DNA from: Osmanthus fragrans
Lineage: Eukaryota > Streptophyta > Magnoliopsida > Lamiales > Oleaceae
Direction: 5' to 3'
Length of the DNA stretch: 64,000 bases
Assembly (NCBI GenBank): GCA_019395295.1
Contig: CM033351.1
Location: 10,176,060 to 10,240,059 of the forward strand
Shown: positions 33,026-45,004 of the stretch, piece by piece
Layout of the letters: the number at the start of each line of letters is the position of its first letter
Position numbering within the stretch: the first letter of the stretch is position 1
Made by a program: the position numbers and the translations under genes
Notes under the pieces: model-generated
The model's database searches: none
What the model was told of the DNA's origin: nothing
The model's input: the letters and a program-made list of their open reading frames with translations, nothing else

Positions 33026-35903
33026 TAGTGGTGTTAATCGAGCCAAGTAGCTCGTTAGGCGAGTCAAACCCACTCAACATGCCCACAAGAGCGAGCCCTC
33101 ATGGTAGGCGAGCCAGGAGCCCAAATGAGTTGGGTCACTGATAATACCTTGGCGACCGTTTTGGTCACTGATTTAACTTGAGTGATCGTTGCAAATGGTC
33201 ACTGGAGTTTGACAAGTAGCCATTTTGACCATTTTGTTTGTTTTTTTCCCCTTTTTTTTTAACTCTATAAATACCTCAGCCATTTCCTAATTTTTCACAT
33301 AACATTCCAACAACAATTCTCCATCTCTTCCGCATTATACAATCTACTACATTTATTTTTAATTTTCTACCTTCAATTTCAACTATTCAATATCAATTAC
33401 CAATTTACCACAATTACTTACTATACTATACAGTCTATACTATACAAGTTCACAATTCATAAATGATCCACGCTCATTTGTTGAGGGGTTGTTCTGTGTC
33501 AAAAGTGAATCACCTATGACGCCACAAAGTCAATTTTAGAATGAATTTGTTGATCTCAACAAAGTACTCATTCCCGAAAATGTTTTAGATTTGGATGCTC
33601 ATCAAGTAGTAATTCAATTGATTTGGATGACATTGATGTTCCCGAAGCAAAATATGAGGAGAACGTGGATTAGATATTCCTGATGCAAAAGGGAAGCGAA
33701 AGGGAAAAACATGCAAAATATTGGGATCACTTTAAACTTATTCCAACAGGTCGTGTAGTCGATGGAGTTGCATAATCTAAAGCATTATATAAATACCGTC
33801 AACAATGATTGGCATGGCAGAAGGGCATTGGTATCACCCACTTGAACTATCACTACAAAGCACGTGTGGCCAAACATGAATTTTTTGCTGCTAATAAAAC
33901 GCAATTGCAATTTGGTAGTCCAATCGCCGGTTCTATTTCTACGACACTTTGCAAGTGAATGTCTTCAGAGGAGAAAGCTGAATGGGAATGGTGAAATTCG
34001 TTGCTGGTGCTGAGTTGCTTTTAGCAATAGCGGATATCCAACATTTCATTTCCAACGTGAAAGAATATCTTCAACTGATGTACATTAGAGTAAGTAGAAA
34101 CACTCTTCGTTCTGGTACAATAGAATATTCTCTTCGTGCAAAGAAACGATTAATTACCAATTTACAAAAATATAGGAGTGTTATATCTTTAACTTCAAAT
34201 ATATGGGAAGTGATTAATAAAAGACGTTATATAATTGCAACTGCACACTTCATAGACCTACTTTGGTGTATGCATAAAAAAATTTATTGAGTTCCCTCAC
34301 AACGCTAACAATATATATAACGCTATTATGAGTATTATTAGAGAACATTACTGCGAGAGACGTACATTTACGTTTGACAACACTAATGCTAATAAAGCCA
34401 ATTATTGATAAATTGTGTAAGGTTTTATAGCCCGATTTCGGTAGGTATTTATTTTATATTTGTTGTGTGTGTCATATTTTTAATTTAATTGTCCAGAATG
34501 GTTTGAAATATATTAAGAATGAAATTCAAAGAATTAGGAATACACTAATTTATATCATGATTTCATCTAGTAAAAAAAAAAAATTTGAGGAATTTTGTGT
34601 CGAATTTGGAGCGACGAATACAAAAATATTTGTTACCGACATAGGGTATAGATGGATTCCACTTATTTATTATTCAAAATATATGAATGATTTGAACATT
34701 TAATAATTGAATTTTATAACAATGGATATATTAGAAATAATGATGATACTATTTTGAATGAATCTGGTTGACTTTTAGCTTTTATAATTAAAAAAATTTT
34801 GATAAGTTTTTATGACTCTACAAAAAATTTTAGTTGGAGTGTATTACTCTACTAGTTGTATGGTATTTGAACGTCTTTATATAATTGTAAGGGTTTTTCA
34901 TAAATACAAAAATGACACTGATTCTAATGAAATTATATATTTTATAGAATTACAGTTTTGAAAATATTGAGAAGACTTGTCTATGTTATTTTCTTTAGCA
35001 TGCATCATGAACCTTCAATACAATTTATCAGGTACTAAATATGTAATTAATTAGATTTCAAAAATTTTAACTTTTAATAATCCTATCACTTATAGAAATT
35101 TAGAACAAATTTGATGTGAAATGTATGAATTATATGCAGAACAAATGAGTTCAAATATTAGTTGAAAACTCTCTGCACCTACTCCTTTCGCTAATATTGA
35201 AGAAGACGACGTTGAAATATTAAATTTATATAAAGGCATTAATATGTATAAATATGATGCAAATGCAATAAGTTCATCTAATAGTAGTATCTCTACCGCA
35301 TGTAATCAAACATCGGACACAAGTTCAAATGCATTATCTATTGAATTAATTGATTACTTTAATCATAATATGCATAATAACAAAGCAATTAACAAAGTTC
35401 AGAAGAAGTAATTGAATTCTAGTAAAAGTACGAACGACGATGGTCAGTGATTTTTGCAATTGCAAAAGACCAACTAACACCTCCAATTAACACTATAATT
35501 TTTAAGTCTTCTTTTAGTACAGGTAAGAGAGTTCTGTCCTAGGTCTGGAGACAACTGAAAGAATATATTTTAGAAGTATTAATGTACGTGAAGGGCTGAC
35601 AAGACATTCATTTCCAACTGTAAGATAAATATGCCGAAATTGCATGTCGTCAGGTAAGTGATATTTAATTTAACTATATTAATCAAAATTTATTATTTTA
35701 GAATACTATTTTTTTTAAGCAATTGTACACATAATGAGTTGTACATGTACTTTTTTAACTCTACCTACTCGAAATTTAAATAGCCAGTCCCAAAATCGAA
35801 TAAAAGATGAGGGTTTTATCTATTATGAAAAAAAAATGTCGCGAGCTCGGCCTTCAAGGAAACGAGCAACGAGGCAATAGGGTCGAGCCGATTGCCACCA
35901 CTA
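33026..35903 (+). mobile_element. hAT transposon, 2878 bp, perfect TSD but dead transposase
   Basis: The left end reads TAGTGGTGTTAATCGAGCC and the inverted right end TAGTGGTGGCAATCGGCTCG. Both are flanked by the perfect 8-bp duplication TGTGATTA (33018-33025 and 35904-35911). A TATA-like CTCTATAAATACC at 33264 would be its promoter. The interior carries a transposase relic. The TIR matches that of the 561-bp element at 775-1335. An undamaged TSD beside a crippled transposase suggests mobilisation in trans, or rapid decay after insertion. Confidence 0.93.
33463..35660 (+). pseudogene. hAT (Ac-like) transposase pseudogene
   Basis: A BED zinc-finger region near 33680-33880 keeps FKLIPTGRVVDGVA and LAWQKGIGITHLNYH, but its cysteine pair has been lost. 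The catalytic part includes ISLTSNIWEVINKRRY and IIATAHFIDLLW (34180-34265), and CHIFNLIVQNGLKYIKNEI (34470-34525). The C-terminal dimerisation domain (about 35445-35640) is recognisable as FKSSFSTGKRVLS, where the family usually has SESAFS. At least a dozen stops and frameshifts separate these blocks. Coding began near ATG 33463. Confidence 0.88.
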
Positions 35904-35911
35904 TGTGATTA

Positions 35912-36487
35912 TAAATAGAATCATGTTGTACAATGTTTGTTAACAATGTTGGTTGACAACATCCTACTTGACATCATAATATTCATCTATTTTAAAAAAT
36001 TATTTTCTACATCATAGACTTGGATTTTGACAATACATGGTTGTCAACCATGTTTGTACACTTAATTTTATTCTTATAATTACCCTTCAACCAATTAATA
36101 AGGAAAAAAAAATCAAATTACAGCTTTAAAATATGGTTTATATTGTTATCCTAGCTATCTAAGGTTTAGCTACACATATTCGAGTAATAAAATACATAGA
36201 AGTGAAGATCGAGATAACCAAGATTAAGAAAATAGGAGAACATATAGAGTTGTGGAATCTTGAAGCATTAGCCATCAAATGCCTGAATTCATCTACTTAA
36301 AACTCCAAACTTTAGATGAAATCTTGTGGGGCTATATGCTCATTTCTCCAAAAAGCCCTTTGAATGTCCGAGATTTTTAATTAAGACCTACAAACACACA
36401 CAAAAAATAAAAATAAAAAATCCAGAAATAAAATCTTTCAGAGTCGTGCATTAGCCAATAAAAATCAATCTGGTCTAGCACTTGTAT
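35912..36487. other. Intergenic, no gene seen
   Basis: AT-rich. A loose inverted repeat, AACAATGTTGGTTGACAAC / GTTGTCAACCATG-like, lies at about 35942-36054 and may be a small MITE. Ends at the TSD of the first Mutator-like element (36488-36496). Confidence 0.4.
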
Positions 36488-36496
36488 TTTAATTAA

Positions 36497-38100
36497 GAGA
36501 AAATTACCTGGAACCATTCTTATTAAGATTACATTTTTAAAACAAGTGGGTGAAAGATTACATTTCAATAATCAGGTGTTAAATACTAATTTTATATTAA
36601 TTAAAATTAATTAATATTTTAAATTTTAATTAATCATTTAAAATTTAATTGGAATGCAGAGTCAAAATGAAAATCATTTCTCTCTCTCTTTATCTCACCT
36701 CTCTTTCTTTACTATCATTCTCTCCGACATCGACGCCCTCCCTATCTATACTGACGACGTCGTGCGACCGGTGATGGCGATAGCAGCGATGCAAACGGTG
36801 CAGCGAGCACTGGACTTTTTTGGGGAGTTTCGTGGTGATGTGCGGTGGACTACAACCCAGCGCTTCTCTCTTTACAATTCGACTCAAATACGACGATAGC
36901 GACAGGCAGCGGTGCAGATGCAGTCGGTGGTGCAGATTGGTGGTGTAGATTTTTTGGGTGACATGCAGTGATGCAGATTTTTGGGTGACCGGCGCAACGA
37001 TTTTGTGATTGGCGGTGTCTAGCGTAGCGATTTCGTGATCGGCGCAGATGCAGACAGTGGTGCAAATTGGTGGTTTTTTTTTTTTTTTTTGTAATTTTTA
37101 GTTTGGTTTAGGTTTTTAGAGTTTCAGATCTAGCGGTGGTACCTAGTTTGGTGTTGATGGCGGTGGTGCCGATCTTGTGATGGGTGGTTGGTCGCAGTGA
37201 TGGTGGCAATTTTCAAAATTGGCGATTTCAAGATCACTGAAACTTTGATGAAAGCAGACTGAGTTGTATGTTATGTATGCTATGGGTGATGAAAATCCTT
37301 TGAACAAAGTAAAATTTATGAACATCAATTTGAGTTAAAAGGTGTTAGAGGTGGTGCATTGGAAATGATGGTGGTGGTGGATTTCGATAATTGTATGTGG
37401 TGTGCAAATTTGTTTGTGGTGATCCTATGCGACCAAATATGTGTTTGTTATGACTATTTGTGACCAATTTTGTGTTTATTATGATTGGTTGTATTGTGAC
37501 TTGAGACCTAATCACAGACAGTCGCACTGAATATAAATTTGGTCACAGTGAATACAAATTTGATCACACCGAAGACAAATTGGTCACAGATAACAAAGTC
37601 AGTAAATTGATCTCATATAATACAAGTATGGTCATAGATAACACGGTTACAAATCTGATCTAGTATGCACCACTACGTCCATCACATTTTTTTGGAGATT
37701 TTTCTATTGGTGGAGCCTGAATAGTCGTCTGAGCAGTTTGCTATAGTGGTCGGAGCCGGAGCCGGAGCCGGAGCTGGAACGGTCGTCGGGGTCGTCGAAA
37801 TATTCGTCGGAACGGTTGCCCGAGCAGTCTCCGAAAGAAGTTGCCGGAGGTGGGTTGGCGTCGTCGGAGCAGTCGCCGAAGATGGATGGGGTGGAAAGAG
37901 AAATAGAAGGGTTTGAATTTAAATTTTGGTGTGATGTGTAACTGGGTGGGTTGGAGGTAGGGTGAGGTAAATAATTAATGTATATTATATTATTATTTAA
38001 TATTTAATAAATCAATTTAGCACTTGATTTTTGAAATAATTAGACAAGTTTGTTAGTTTTGAAAAGTAATTTTTAAATGTAGATTTTGTGTATTGTTCCC
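36497..38100 (+). mobile_element. Mutator-like non-autonomous element A, 1604 bp
   Basis: Flanked by the perfect 9-bp duplication TTTAATTAA (36488-36496, 38101-38109). The ends form a long degenerate inverted repeat of about 95 bases. The left end starts GAGAAAATTACCTGGAACC and the inverted right end GGGAACAATACACAAAATC, sharing an inner TTTCAATAATCAGGTG / TTTCAAAAATCAAGTG block. Interior order: CT-rich leader (36675-36720), GC-rich coding-like module (36720-37060), GTGGTG-rich tract (37130-37390) and an array of TGTGACC/GGTCACA words (37395-37660). A GC-rich CGTCGG/GCCGGA-rich stretch lies at 37740-37900. No transposase. Confidence 0.88.
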
Positions 38101-38109
38101 TTTAATTAA

Positions 38110-38857
38110 TTAATGGTTGGTTTAGGTTCACTATTGGGCTGGGCTTTAGTTGGGATTTGGGCTCACTAATGGTTGGGGTTTTATTTGGGTTAACATTACA
38201 TTTTGGGCTTAGTTTTAACTTGGGTTACAGTTGTCAGGCTTCATAATTATGGGTTATTAGTTTTGGAGTGGGTATATTTCTGGCTTTGTTACCTATTGGG
38301 CTCCTGTTTAGTTTGGGTTTGGGTTCACTATTGGGCTAGCTTTAGTTGCGAATTTGGTTAACTTATCGTTTGGGGTTTGATTTGGGCTGAGGTTAACTTT
38401 TGGGCTAGGCTCCAATTTGTGTTCAGGTTAAATTGGGCTGAATTTTAATTTAGGTTTAGTTTGGGTTGTAGTTCAACCTGGATTCATAGTTCGAGGCTTT
38501 GGATTGTGTTGGGTTATATTTAGGCTTTCCCTATTGGGCTTTTGCTTGGTTTGGGTTTGGGTTCACTGTCGGGATAGCTTTAGTTGGGAATTTGGTTCAC
38601 TTATGGTTTGGGTTTTGATTCGGGCTGAGGTTAATTTTTAGGCTTGGCTTCAATTTGGGTTGAGGTTAAACTAGGCTTAATTTAAATTTGGGCTTAATTG
38701 TGGTTTAGTTCGGGGCTTTGGATTGGGTTGGGGTCAATTTTGGGTTGGGTTAAATTTAGGCTTTCCTTTTTGGGCTTTATTTTATATTAGGCTTGGGTTC
38801 ATTGTTAGGCTGGGCTTTAGTATCGATTTGGGTTCACTCATGGTTGGGTTTTATTTG
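38110..38857. repeat. GGGCT/GGGTT tandem array, ~200-237 bp period (left part)
   Basis: The phrase GGTTTGGGTTCACTATTGGG and variants recur near 38119, 38320, 38555 and 38795, each followed by GCTTTAGTTGGGATTTGGGT-type text. Spacings are roughly 200-237 bases. The array is split by Mutator-like element B and continues at 40391. Strand composition is strongly skewed (G/T-rich on plus). No coding sense. Confidence 0.8.
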
Positions 38858-40381
38858 GAGGAAATTACATGAACCCAGATCTTTAAAGATTACAAATAAA
38901 AAATCAGAGTAGAAGTTTTATTATTCACAAATCAGGTATCAAATTAAACTTCGCCCACCCATCTATTAAAAACACTAATTCATTCACACGACCCCTTTTT
39001 CTCTCTCCTATCCCTCTTCTCTCTACATCTCTCATTCTCTCTTCGAACGTCGACGACAAACGGTAAAGGATCTACGCCGGCCGACGCTGCTAGCATTGGG
39101 GCCTCTTGAGTGTTCTCAACAACTTCGTGCGACCGACACTGCTACAAATTGCAGCATCGCGACGTTGCAGTCCGTCGACGTTGTCGTTCACAGTAGCATT
39201 TCGAGCGCCGCTATGAGGCCTTACTTGTTGTGAGATTCGAGCACCGACATCGTCGTTACTGTGCGGTGCCTTCGTAGTCGACGACGTGAGCGCCTGCAGC
39301 AGCATCGCCCTCGTCGCTTCTACAGTCGGTACGGGGCTCTATGGGAACCTGCTTCTTTTTATTCCCCAATTTTTAAACCAATTTTGGGTGGTTTTGGGGT
39401 GGTTTGGGAATATGAGATAGTGGCAGATATGGTGGTGTGGATAAGTTAAGATGGTGGTGCTACAAGTGGTGTTGGATTTGACGGTGGTGGTGAGGTTACA
39501 ACGATGCAGGTTGTTGTTGGTGGGTTGAAAAATGGGTGATGGTTGTGGTGATTTGTGTTGGCAGTGTATTTGATCTAGTGGTGATGACTTTTTGTTGGTG
39601 GTGGTGGTGGTGGTGGTGGCGACTTTTGGTGGTGGCGGCTTTTGTTGAGTGATGGTTGTGGTGATGCATGTGTTGTTGATGGCGTAGGGGATGGTGAGGT
39701 GGTGGCGGGTTTAGGGGTGGTTGATGGCTGGAGATCTGAGTGGTGGTGGTTGTGATTTTTGTTGACAGTTGATTGGATCTGGTAGTGACGGTTTGTTGGT
39801 GGCGATGTTGTGGTGTTGGTGGCGACAGTGATGTGGATGGTGGCGGTGATTGGTGGAGGTAGTGGCGGTGGCGGTGATTGGTGGAGTTGGTGGTGTTTGT
39901 AACCAAAGGTTGGTGGTGGATTGAGACCGATGTTGTGTGTTTGGTGAATATGACCAACTATTTGGTTACTTGTGACTAAAATGTTAAACTGTGACCTTGA
40001 AATGCGATAATTTGTAACTAAAAAATAATTTGTGATCAATAAATTTGAAAATATGTGACCAATAGATAAATCATGACCTATAATTTTTTGAATTGTGATC
40101 TTAACATAATCTGTGACCTATGGAAAAATTTATTTGTGAAATCGAAATAATCTGTGACTTATAATTTTTTTTATTTGTGATTTCGAAATAATTTGTGACT
40201 AATAAATTAGTTGTGATCGTTAATTACGTAATTGTGATTATGAATAGTATAATTGTGACCTTAAAATAATTAATTAATAAAAAAATTCTCTAATTAATAG
40301 AAACTTGATTTTTGCATTTTATAACTTTTGGATCTGATATATGAAATGACTATACTTAAAGCCTGTTTATGAATTCTTTCC
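38858..40381 (+). mobile_element. Mutator-like non-autonomous element B, 1524 bp
   Basis: Flanked by the perfect 9-bp duplication TTTTATTTG (38849-38857, 40382-40390). The left end reads GAGGAAATTACATGAACCC and the inverted right end GGAAAGAATTCATAAACAGG. It follows the same plan as element A: CT-rich leader (38998-39040), GC-rich module (39040-39330), GTGGTGGTG tract (39430-39900) and a TGTGACC-word array (39940-40265). It is inserted inside the G/T-rich tandem array. Confidence 0.88.
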
Positions 40382-40390
40382 TTTTATTTG

Positions 40391-40550
40391 GGTGAAGCTT
40401 ATGTTTTGGGCTAGATTTTAATTAGGGTTACTGTTGTCTGGATTCATAAATCTGGGCTATGAGGTTTGGGCTGGGTATAGTTCGGGCTTTGTTGCCTATT
40501 AGGTGTTGGTTTTCTTTGGGTTTGGGTTCACTGTCGGGCTCCGATTTAGT
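40391..40550. repeat. GGGCT/GGGTT tandem array (right part)
   Basis: The array resumes immediately after element B's TSD, with TTTTGGGCTAGATTTTAATT and TTTGGGTTTGGGTTCACTGT. After removing the insertion, the spacing to the previous copy is again about 200 bases. Confidence 0.75.
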
Positions 40551-40552
40551 TA

Positions 40553-41010
40553 AAACAATTCAATTTGGTCATCCAACTTAATTTAAAAGCAATTTAATCC
40601 TATAACTTTTAGAAAATTTCAATTTGTTCATACAACTATAAAACAAAAGCAATTTAATCCTTCAACTTTTTCAAAACTTCGATTTGGTCACCCATCTATA
40701 CTTTCAAACCAATTTCATCCTTTTACATTTTAAAAGTTCAATTCGATCATTCCCCTCTACCTTCGAAGCAATTTTGTCCTTCAACTATTAGAAAAATTCA
40801 ATTTGGTAATACGATTAAATTTAAAAGCAATTTAATCATTCGACTTTTGAAAACTTCAATTTGGTCATCCAACTATAATTTCCAATCAATTTAATCCTAT
40901 AACTAAAAAAAAAAATCATTTGGTAATACAAGCAATTTAATCCTATAACTGCTAGAAAAAATTCAATTTTATCGCCCTACTATAAATTAAAAGCACTTTC
41001 ATCCTTCAAA
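40553..41010. repeat. ~60-bp minisatellite, about eight units
   Basis: Units of the form CAATTTGGTCATCCAACTAT followed by AAAGCAATTTAATCC and TATAACTTTTAGAAAA. They start near 40560, 40620, 40680, 40740, 40800, 40860, 40917 and 40967. Units are diverged and the last two shortened. Such GGTCATCCAAC repeats are common inside plant transposons. Confidence 0.85.
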
Positions 41011-41249
41011 TTTGGTGTTGCCTGAACATGGCGATGAAATTAAGATATTTTTCAAGACATACAAAATGAACTCTTTCGAATAATTAAAATTGGAACACCT
41101 CGACTAAATTTTTTTTTTTTTTTTTTTAATTTCATAAAAAATTACAAATCTCATAAGAAGATCAAAGTCAGAAAATTCTTGACCAGAGTACATAGTCTCT
41201 AGTGAGGTCTAGTTTTATTTTATTTTCAATATTTTTAAAGAAAATAGCT
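41011..41249. other. Intergenic, no gene seen
   Basis: AT-rich, with a T16 run near 41110. Nothing recognisable. Confidence 0.5.
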
Positions 41250-41395
41250 GTTTGTACAGTAATTTGTGTACAATTTTGTACACAGTCCCTCATATAAGGG
41301 TGAGGTCCGAGTTGATTTAATGTTATTTTAAGTTCGAGCTCACTCTATATTGTGAGAAGGCTGTGTATTGAACTGTGTAAAAAATTGTACACACA
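41250..41395. repeat. Short hairpin MITE-like repeat, copy 2
   Basis: GTACACAGTCCCTCATATAA, GGGTGAGGTCC and GAGCTCAC...TTGTGAG follow the order seen in copy 1 (110-235), and the arms GTGAGGTCCGAGTT / AAGTTCGAGCTCAC pair imperfectly. Outer words GTACAATTTTGTACAC and GTGTAAAAAATTGTACACAC extend the inverted symmetry. Confidence 0.6.
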
Positions 41396-41769
41396 GCTCA
41401 GTTCATTTCTAAATGTTTGTGTGCTACAATCTAGATTCATTACCAATATTTGACTAGAGTCAAACAAGTACGAACTGGCCAGGTGGTTGATAGTTGAGTT
41501 CTCTTTATACAGTTGGCTAAAACAAAAATTGAATTACACTTACTCGTCAACTGTAAATAGTGCAACGACGGTGCTAAAAATTACTAGTATTCACCTTTTT
41601 TGGCCAAAACTTGGGCTGTCAGCCCCCAACCTCTCTTCTCCAATTGAATTTGCTATATCTACCTCTATACATATACTTGGGCCCACTAACCAATATAATT
41701 AGCAACTATTATTCCAAATGATTTGCCTATCTTACTTCTTTACCAACTTTCATCAAAAATTTTTATTTA
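41396..41769. other. Intergenic, no gene seen
   Basis: No recognisable protein, RNA or repeat. Confidence 0.5.
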
Positions 41770-42529
41770 TTTTTTTATGCAAACTAAGTAAACTGAACTC
41801 AATATTTCTTGAAATATTTTATAAATTTTAAAACTTCTAGAGTTAAGATTTCTAAATAGAAAAATTATAATTAATCATTCTTAATTTTATTAATTAAACA
41901 TAACTCTAACTCTATCTTTCCTCTATTATTAAATAACCCTAGAGCAAAAAAATTAATTTCCTATTCATAAATCTAATAAATACTTTAAATAATTAAATAA
42001 TTATCTAAATAAATAATTAACAAAATAATTTACTAAAAAACATACCTTAAAGAGTGAAAGTGATGGGAAATGAAAGAGATGAGAGACATTTCTCACTCAC
42101 CATCATCCCATATTTATAGTTGATGTTAGCGGTTAATTGTGTAATTTATCAAATTGTACTTTTAACCCCTGGGTAACAGATGTCAATATTTTATTGGTTT
42201 GTGAAATTACACCTTTAATCATTGGCACGAATGCAAATATTTTATTGATTTGTGAAATTACACATTTAATCCTTGGACACAAATGTAAATATTTTATTGG
42301 TTTGTGAAATTACACCTTTAATTAGTGGGCAAACATGTAATTATGAAATTGCACTTTCAAGCCCATAATACTATTTTAATTACAATTTCTAATAACATTT
42401 ATTTTATCATTCAATTAAGCCCATAAAATTAAAAACTTTCTAAAATACTAAAAATATTTACTAAACTCATAAAATTAAAAACGTTCTAAAATACTAAAAA
42501 TATTTACTAGAAAATTTCGGAATGTTACA
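41770..42529 (-). mobile_element. Probable Ty3/gypsy chromovirus LTR (solo or truncated, minus strand)
   Basis: On the minus strand the segment starts TGTAACATTCCGAAATTTTC at 42529, the customary start of Tekay/Del-type LTRs. It contains a promoter-like AACTATAAATATGGGATG (about 42120) followed by a CT-rich leader. Inside lie a three-unit ~51-bp tandem repeat around ATTTTATTGGTTTGTGAAAT (42188-42345) and a duplicated CTAAAATACTAAAAATATTT (42441 and 42487). The left edge is approximate and no internal polyprotein is attached. Confidence 0.5.
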
Positions 42530-42564
42530 TGGGCTTCCCTATTTCCACTTACCCATTTGTAAAT

Positions 42565-43903
42565 GGGAAAAATTCATAAATCAGGTGTATAGTTTACACC
42601 AATTCATAAGTCAGACACATAGTTTAAAAATTCAAAATTCAGGTATATATATAATTAATTAAATATATTTATTAATTAATATAATAAAGTCACAGTTATT
42701 CAATTAATGGTCACAGATACAAAATGAAGGTCACAATCTATTTATTAATCACACATTATCAAATTAATTAGTAACAGATTATTTCGGAGAAAATTTTACA
42801 AGTCACAGTTTGTTTCGAGATCACAAATTATATGTCATGATTTATTTGTGGGTCACAGTTTTTCAAATTAGTTGGTCACAAAATTAATTTCAATCACACA
42901 TTATCAAATTTTTAGATCACAATTGAGTACTGATCACAAATAACTAAATAATTGGTCACTTACACCCAAATACCCGACCCCAAATCTCGATGCACTAATA
43001 TTTGGTCACAAATCGACCAAATAATTGGTCACAGACACTCTTCGCCCCAACTCGTTGCTGCTACCGCCACTTCCACTGACACAACCACCACCAACGGGAA
43101 AACCATTGCCACCATCGCCGCCAAACCACCACCACGAACTGACATCAACACCGTCGCCTTGCAAAACTACCACCACTACAGCAAGCACAACACCACCCCT
43201 TACCGTTGCAACGAAAACCACCACAACAGTAACAACAACCAACTCCCTAGAGCCCCTACCACGACAACCCTCACCGCCGTCGCCATACCCAAATTCACCA
43301 CCACCGTCATCCTGCAAAACCAACAAAACCACTCCATACCCATAACACTACCAAAACCACCACTACCACCACCACAAACAGCATCACACCAAGCTCTGAA
43401 AAAACACTGGTATGGGAAGCCAGATTTCGTCACAACGCCATAGCCAAATTTGCTCACATCACGACCTCATCAACAAATCTCATCACAGTTGGCTTGCAGT
43501 GGCTTGAGCCAACATCGTCATCGCGGTTGACTTGCGATTGCGTGCAGTGGCTTGAGCGAGAATCGTTGTTGTGTCGTTGCTTCAAGCAGCGGTGATCTAG
43601 GAAAGGAGAGGATGAATGAGAGTTTGACAGCGGATTGTTGATGTGGGCGTCTCCGGTAGAGGACGGTTGCTCTGGAGGTGTGGGTGGCGACGTAATCCAC
43701 TATGGTTTTGAATTTTTATAGAGAGAAAGGGGAGAATATAAAGAGAGAAGGAAGTGGGTGGAAGGAAAAAATGAGAAAACTTATTACGGTTTGTAGATAT
43801 AATATTTTATTTATTAATTTCATACATGAGTTTTGATTAAACAATCTTTGCACCTGATCTATGCAAAGTGTAGTTAAAACACCTGGTTCTATGTAATTTC
43901 CTC
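42565..43903 (-). mobile_element. Mutator-like non-autonomous element C, 1339 bp, inverted orientation
   Basis: Flanked by the perfect 9-bp duplication TTTGTAAAT (42556-42564, 43904-43912). The left end reads GGGAAAAATTCATAAATCAG and the inverted right end GAGGAAATTACATAGAACC, close to element B's left end. Read right to left the plan is the same: purine-rich (CT on minus) leader (43780-43710), GC-rich module (43700-43440), CCACCA tract on plus (43390-43070) and a GGTCACA-word array (43035-42695). No transposase. Long Thr/Pro/His frames here are by-products of the triplet repeats. Confidence 0.88.
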
Positions 43904-43912
43904 TTTGTAAAT

Positions 43913-45004
43913 TGTAGGCTTCTCCTAACAAATCAGTCATGGTTTTGGGGAGGAATTAGTGGAAAATGGCTAGGTAACCCGACCCATTTACACATAGCGT
44001 TAATTCCTTTTTTATTATATTAAATATATTTAAATTTTAAAAAAAAATCACAATATTCATTTTACCCTCATTTTGAACGTTGAAATTTGATAACCAAGAA
44101 ATCATCTCCTACCACAAATCGATCCTTCATGGTTTCTTGTCAAATTTCATCTCCATCTCCTTCTCCTTCTATATTAACGAATGTGATACACGTAAATCAC
44201 TACTTACAAATTTGTTTATCAACAGATGATATAGCAAAATTTGATTCGATTAAAATCTTATCAATCAAATAAAAAGAAAAACTCCTATTAAATTATGTTT
44301 TTTTAAAGTTTATTTCACACTTCTGGCTGCATCATTTGGGTACATCATATTAAGCTATTGTTTGAGCCACATTTTTTTTTTAAAACTCGTTTTCAATAAC
44401 ATATTCTCCAATTAACATATTGTTTGGTATCCACTTTTTCAAAAGTTCATTTTTTTCAAAACTCATTTTCAATTTCACGTCTTTTCATAAAATAATTTTA
44501 CACTTAAATCAAAAAAAAAAAATTCTTATTTTTTTAACTACATATTCTCCAAAAAATCACTATTCTAAAACACATTTTCCTTCCAAATTTAGGCTCAAAC
44601 ATGAGCTAAATAATTTTACACGTAAATCGATTTTTTTTTTTTTTTTAACTTTTTAAAGATACATTCTCCAAAAATTATTATTCAATAATACATTTTCCCC
44701 CCAGAATGGGTCAAACAAGGGCTATATCGTATAGGATAAAAATTATTATACCCAAATTATTTTTATTAGGCTAGTTAATTCTCCCATGGCCACTAACTCA
44801 TTCAATGAGGTGAATTTAGCCGTGGCCCTGTGCAGATTTGTAATTGAAGTGTTGAATAATATGAAATACATTGTTTGTGTTTAGTGGCATTTATCACTTA
44901 TGTTTCGTAAGTTAGGCTTCTTTTCCAAATGGTGTCTTTGACTCCCGATTTTGGGAGTTTATTGAAAATAATCCTAAAATCCGGGTGATCGTCTAACTTT
45001 AATT
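43913..45004. other. Intergenic with MITE-like debris
   Basis: 43913-43935 (TGTAGGCTTCTCCT) is repeated at 53698. 44340-44720 holds segments like CAAAACTCATTTTCAATTTC, TTCTCCAAAAAATCACTATT and CAAACATGAGCTAAAT that match 17030-17170 in style. No gene. Confidence 0.4.

Noticed and set aside
37395..37660. Telomeric or centromeric satellite
   Set aside because: The repeated word is TGTGACC with variable spacers inside a TSD-flanked element. It is not a telomere heptamer or a uniform satellite.
39496..40039. Two overlapping ~150-codon minus-strand frames (His/Thr/Ser/Pro)
   Set aside because: Antisense of the GTGGTGGTG tract in element B; low complexity only.
42952..43457. Overlapping frames on both strands (Thr/Pro-rich plus, Val/Gly-rich minus)
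   Set aside because: By-product of the CCACCA tract of element C; no family resemblance.
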